From contig NZ_WYET01000001.1 of assembly GCF_013376415.1 (NCBI RefSeq), forward strand, positions 62,001 to 126,000: a stretch of DNA of 64,000 bases. The letters run 5' to 3'. The notes below the pieces were generated by a model, which saw nothing but the letters and a program-made list of their open reading frames with translations, had not been told where the DNA came from and did no database searches. Numbering within the stretch: position 1 is the first letter of the stretch; each line of letters starts with the position of its first letter. The DNA comes from Flagellimonas chongwuensis. GTDB taxonomy: Bacteria > Bacteroidota > Bacteroidia > Flavobacteriales > Flavobacteriaceae. This document shows positions 62,898 to 64,000 of the stretch, in pieces. The position numbers and the translations under genes were made by a program.

Positions 62898-63440
62898 ATG
62901 ATGCATTTTAGAAAATCATATTTCCACAATTATCTTTTTTCCATTTTCGTAGGCGTAATCCTATTGGTTTCATGTAAAAATGGGCAAAAAAAAGAAGTTG
63001 CAGCCTCCACTGGCGAACTTACGGGCAACATTGCAGTGGAAGTCAGCATGGAAAACCAAGTGTTCCATATTGAGCAAGAAAACCTGCTACCTGTAAAACA
63101 AACCTTCACAAAGGACAGTATTTTACTTTTGTTCAGGGCGGATGAAAACCCTTTTCAGCTCAACCTAAACCTTACACATACCAATATTCTGGATGACCAA
63201 AGTGTAGAATACAGCATCCCAGATGTGAATGCGGGGAAAATAAAAGTGGATCTCAACTTCTTCAATGCCGATAGGGATGTAAAAAGAACCAACAAACGCA
63301 TTGTATTCAAAAAAGGTACCATCAAAATTAAAAAATTAACGGAAAATAATCTGGAAATGACCTTCACGGGCGAAGGCAGTGGAATGACAGAGCGTGGCGG
63401 TGATTTTCCAATTTCGGGCAAAATAAATGTCTCCTATTAA
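62898..63440 (+). CDS. Lipoprotein of unknown function
   Basis: A 180-residue protein with a leader ending VILLVSCKNGQ (lipobox Cys26). The mature domain is beta-rich (FQLNLNLTHTNILDDQSVEYSI; KGTIKIKKLTENNLEMTFTGEG), suggesting an immunoglobulin-like or lipocalin-like fold. A family cannot be named. It starts 18 bases after the preceding gene. Confidence 0.68.
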   Translation: MMHFRKSYFHNYLFSIFVGVILLVSCKNGQKKEVAASTGELTGNIAVEVSMENQVFHIEQENLLPVKQTFTKDSILLLFRADENPFQLNLNLTHTNILDDQSVEYSIPDVNAGKIKVDLNFFNADRDVKRTNKRIVFKKGTIKIKKLTENNLEMTFTGEGSGMTERGGDFPISGKINVSY

Positions 63441-63461
63441 AACAAAACCCATTGCAATCAA

Positions 63462-64000
63462 ATGAAAACAGCATTAAAAATACTTGGACTAGTGGCACTG
63501 ATAGTCTCGTGCAATTCGCAGAACAAAAAAGATGATTCTGTTGATCAAACCGTAAAAATGGGCAAAACAGTACAAGATTTGGCCAAACAGTCACAAGACC
63601 TGAAAAAAATAGCGCCTGTTTCCGAGGAGACGCTCAACAGTTGGTTTCCAGAAACCCTTCAGGGCATGGAACTCCAGAAAATAGTCAAAGGTACGTTGAC
63701 GGGCTATGGAATTAGTGGTGCCACGGCCACATATGAAGGTTCCGATAAAAACAGTTTAGTAGTGAACATAAACGATGGTGCCGGGGAAAAGGGTATGATG
63801 CTAACCTCCCAGTACATTACCTTCAAAAACTTGAATACTGATGTGGAAACCGAAACTAAATCGGAAAAAATTCTGAACAACAACACCATGTTGGGCGTGG
63901 AAACTATTTATAAAACTGAAAAGAAGGTTTTGATCAACTTCCTGTACAAAGACCGATTCGCAGTAAACATGCAAGCGGACAATATTGAAAAACAAGTTGT
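63462..64000 (+). CDS. Lipoprotein of unknown function, cut by window edge
   Basis: An ATG at 63462 opens a frame to the window end (179 codons). The leader KILGLVALIVSCNSQ has a lipobox Cys (about residue 17). The mature part has a helix (VDQTVKMGKTVQDLAKQSQ) and beta strands (YGISGATATYEGSDKN, YITFKNLNTDVETETK). I recognise no family. It follows the previous lipoprotein gene by 21 bases and probably shares its transcript. Confidence 0.68.
   Translation, partial: MKTALKILGLVALIVSCNSQNKKDDSVDQTVKMGKTVQDLAKQSQDLKKIAPVSEETLNSWFPETLQGMELQKIVKGTLTGYGISGATATYEGSDKNSLVVNINDGAGEKGMMLTSQYITFKNLNTDVETETKSEKILNNNTMLGVETIYKTEKKVLINFLYKDRFAVNMQADNIEKQV

Overview
The window looks like a chromosomal segment of a marine-type Flavobacteriaceae (Bacteroidota), plausibly close to Muricauda/Allomuricauda. 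This is inferred from gene content and was not tested by any search. Pointers are a type IX secretion (T9SS) C-terminal domain, DUF1800/DUF1501 partners, AraC-type hybrid two-component sensors, an epimerase-like L-threonine dehydrogenase, weak Shine-Dalgarno use with several TTG/GTG starts, and promoters of the Bacteroidota TTG-N17-23-TAnnTTTG type. I see no rRNA, tRNA, CRISPR array, insertion sequence or prophage.

Layout. 1-2.9 kb (minus): a cut-off DUF3352 membrane-anchored protein, an ACT-like regulator and YraN. 3.1-6.3 kb: a DUF1800/DUF1501 pair, the second with both a Tat signal and a T9SS tail. 6.4-12.3 kb: metG, a small AT-rich accessory gene, tex and a histone-deacetylase-like hydrolase. 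12.3-28.5 kb: mostly single housekeeping and envelope genes (PAP2 phosphatase, two M28 peptidases, short SSB, Dps, glycerate kinase, SIMPL, pentapeptide, CBS, L-threonine dehydrogenase and small secreted proteins). 28.8-30.7 kb: a DUF2157/GDYXXLXY membrane pair.

30.8-36 kb and 55.6-64 kb are two similar regulatory loci. Each has a one-protein hybrid sensor (periplasmic sensor, histidine kinase, receiver, AraC DNA-binding domain), then an unannotated 48-49 residue mini-protein, then a run of exported proteins or lipoproteins. The two mini-proteins are clearly related to each other (14 identities over 34 aligned residues).

36-44.9 kb (minus) is one long operon: a 1320-residue hybrid kinase with four PAS domains and two receivers, an HPt protein, a lone receiver, a membrane-anchored HEAT protein, a processive family 2 glycosyltransferase and a TPR/beta-barrel outer-membrane protein. 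It reads as a phosphorelay-controlled exopolysaccharide system.

45.2-53.1 kb is the most unusual block. Two class A beta-lactamase-fold serine hydrolases flank a nucleotide-transporter-like membrane domain fused to HEAT repeats. Next to them is an exported dikinase-like protein with a phosphohistidine swivel domain and an ATP-grasp domain in glucan-water-dikinase order. An ATP-dependent enzyme with a signal peptide beside a nucleotide-carrier-like protein suggests an undescribed envelope phosphotransfer system. A pseudouridine synthase (53.5-55.1 kb) separates this block from the second sensor locus.
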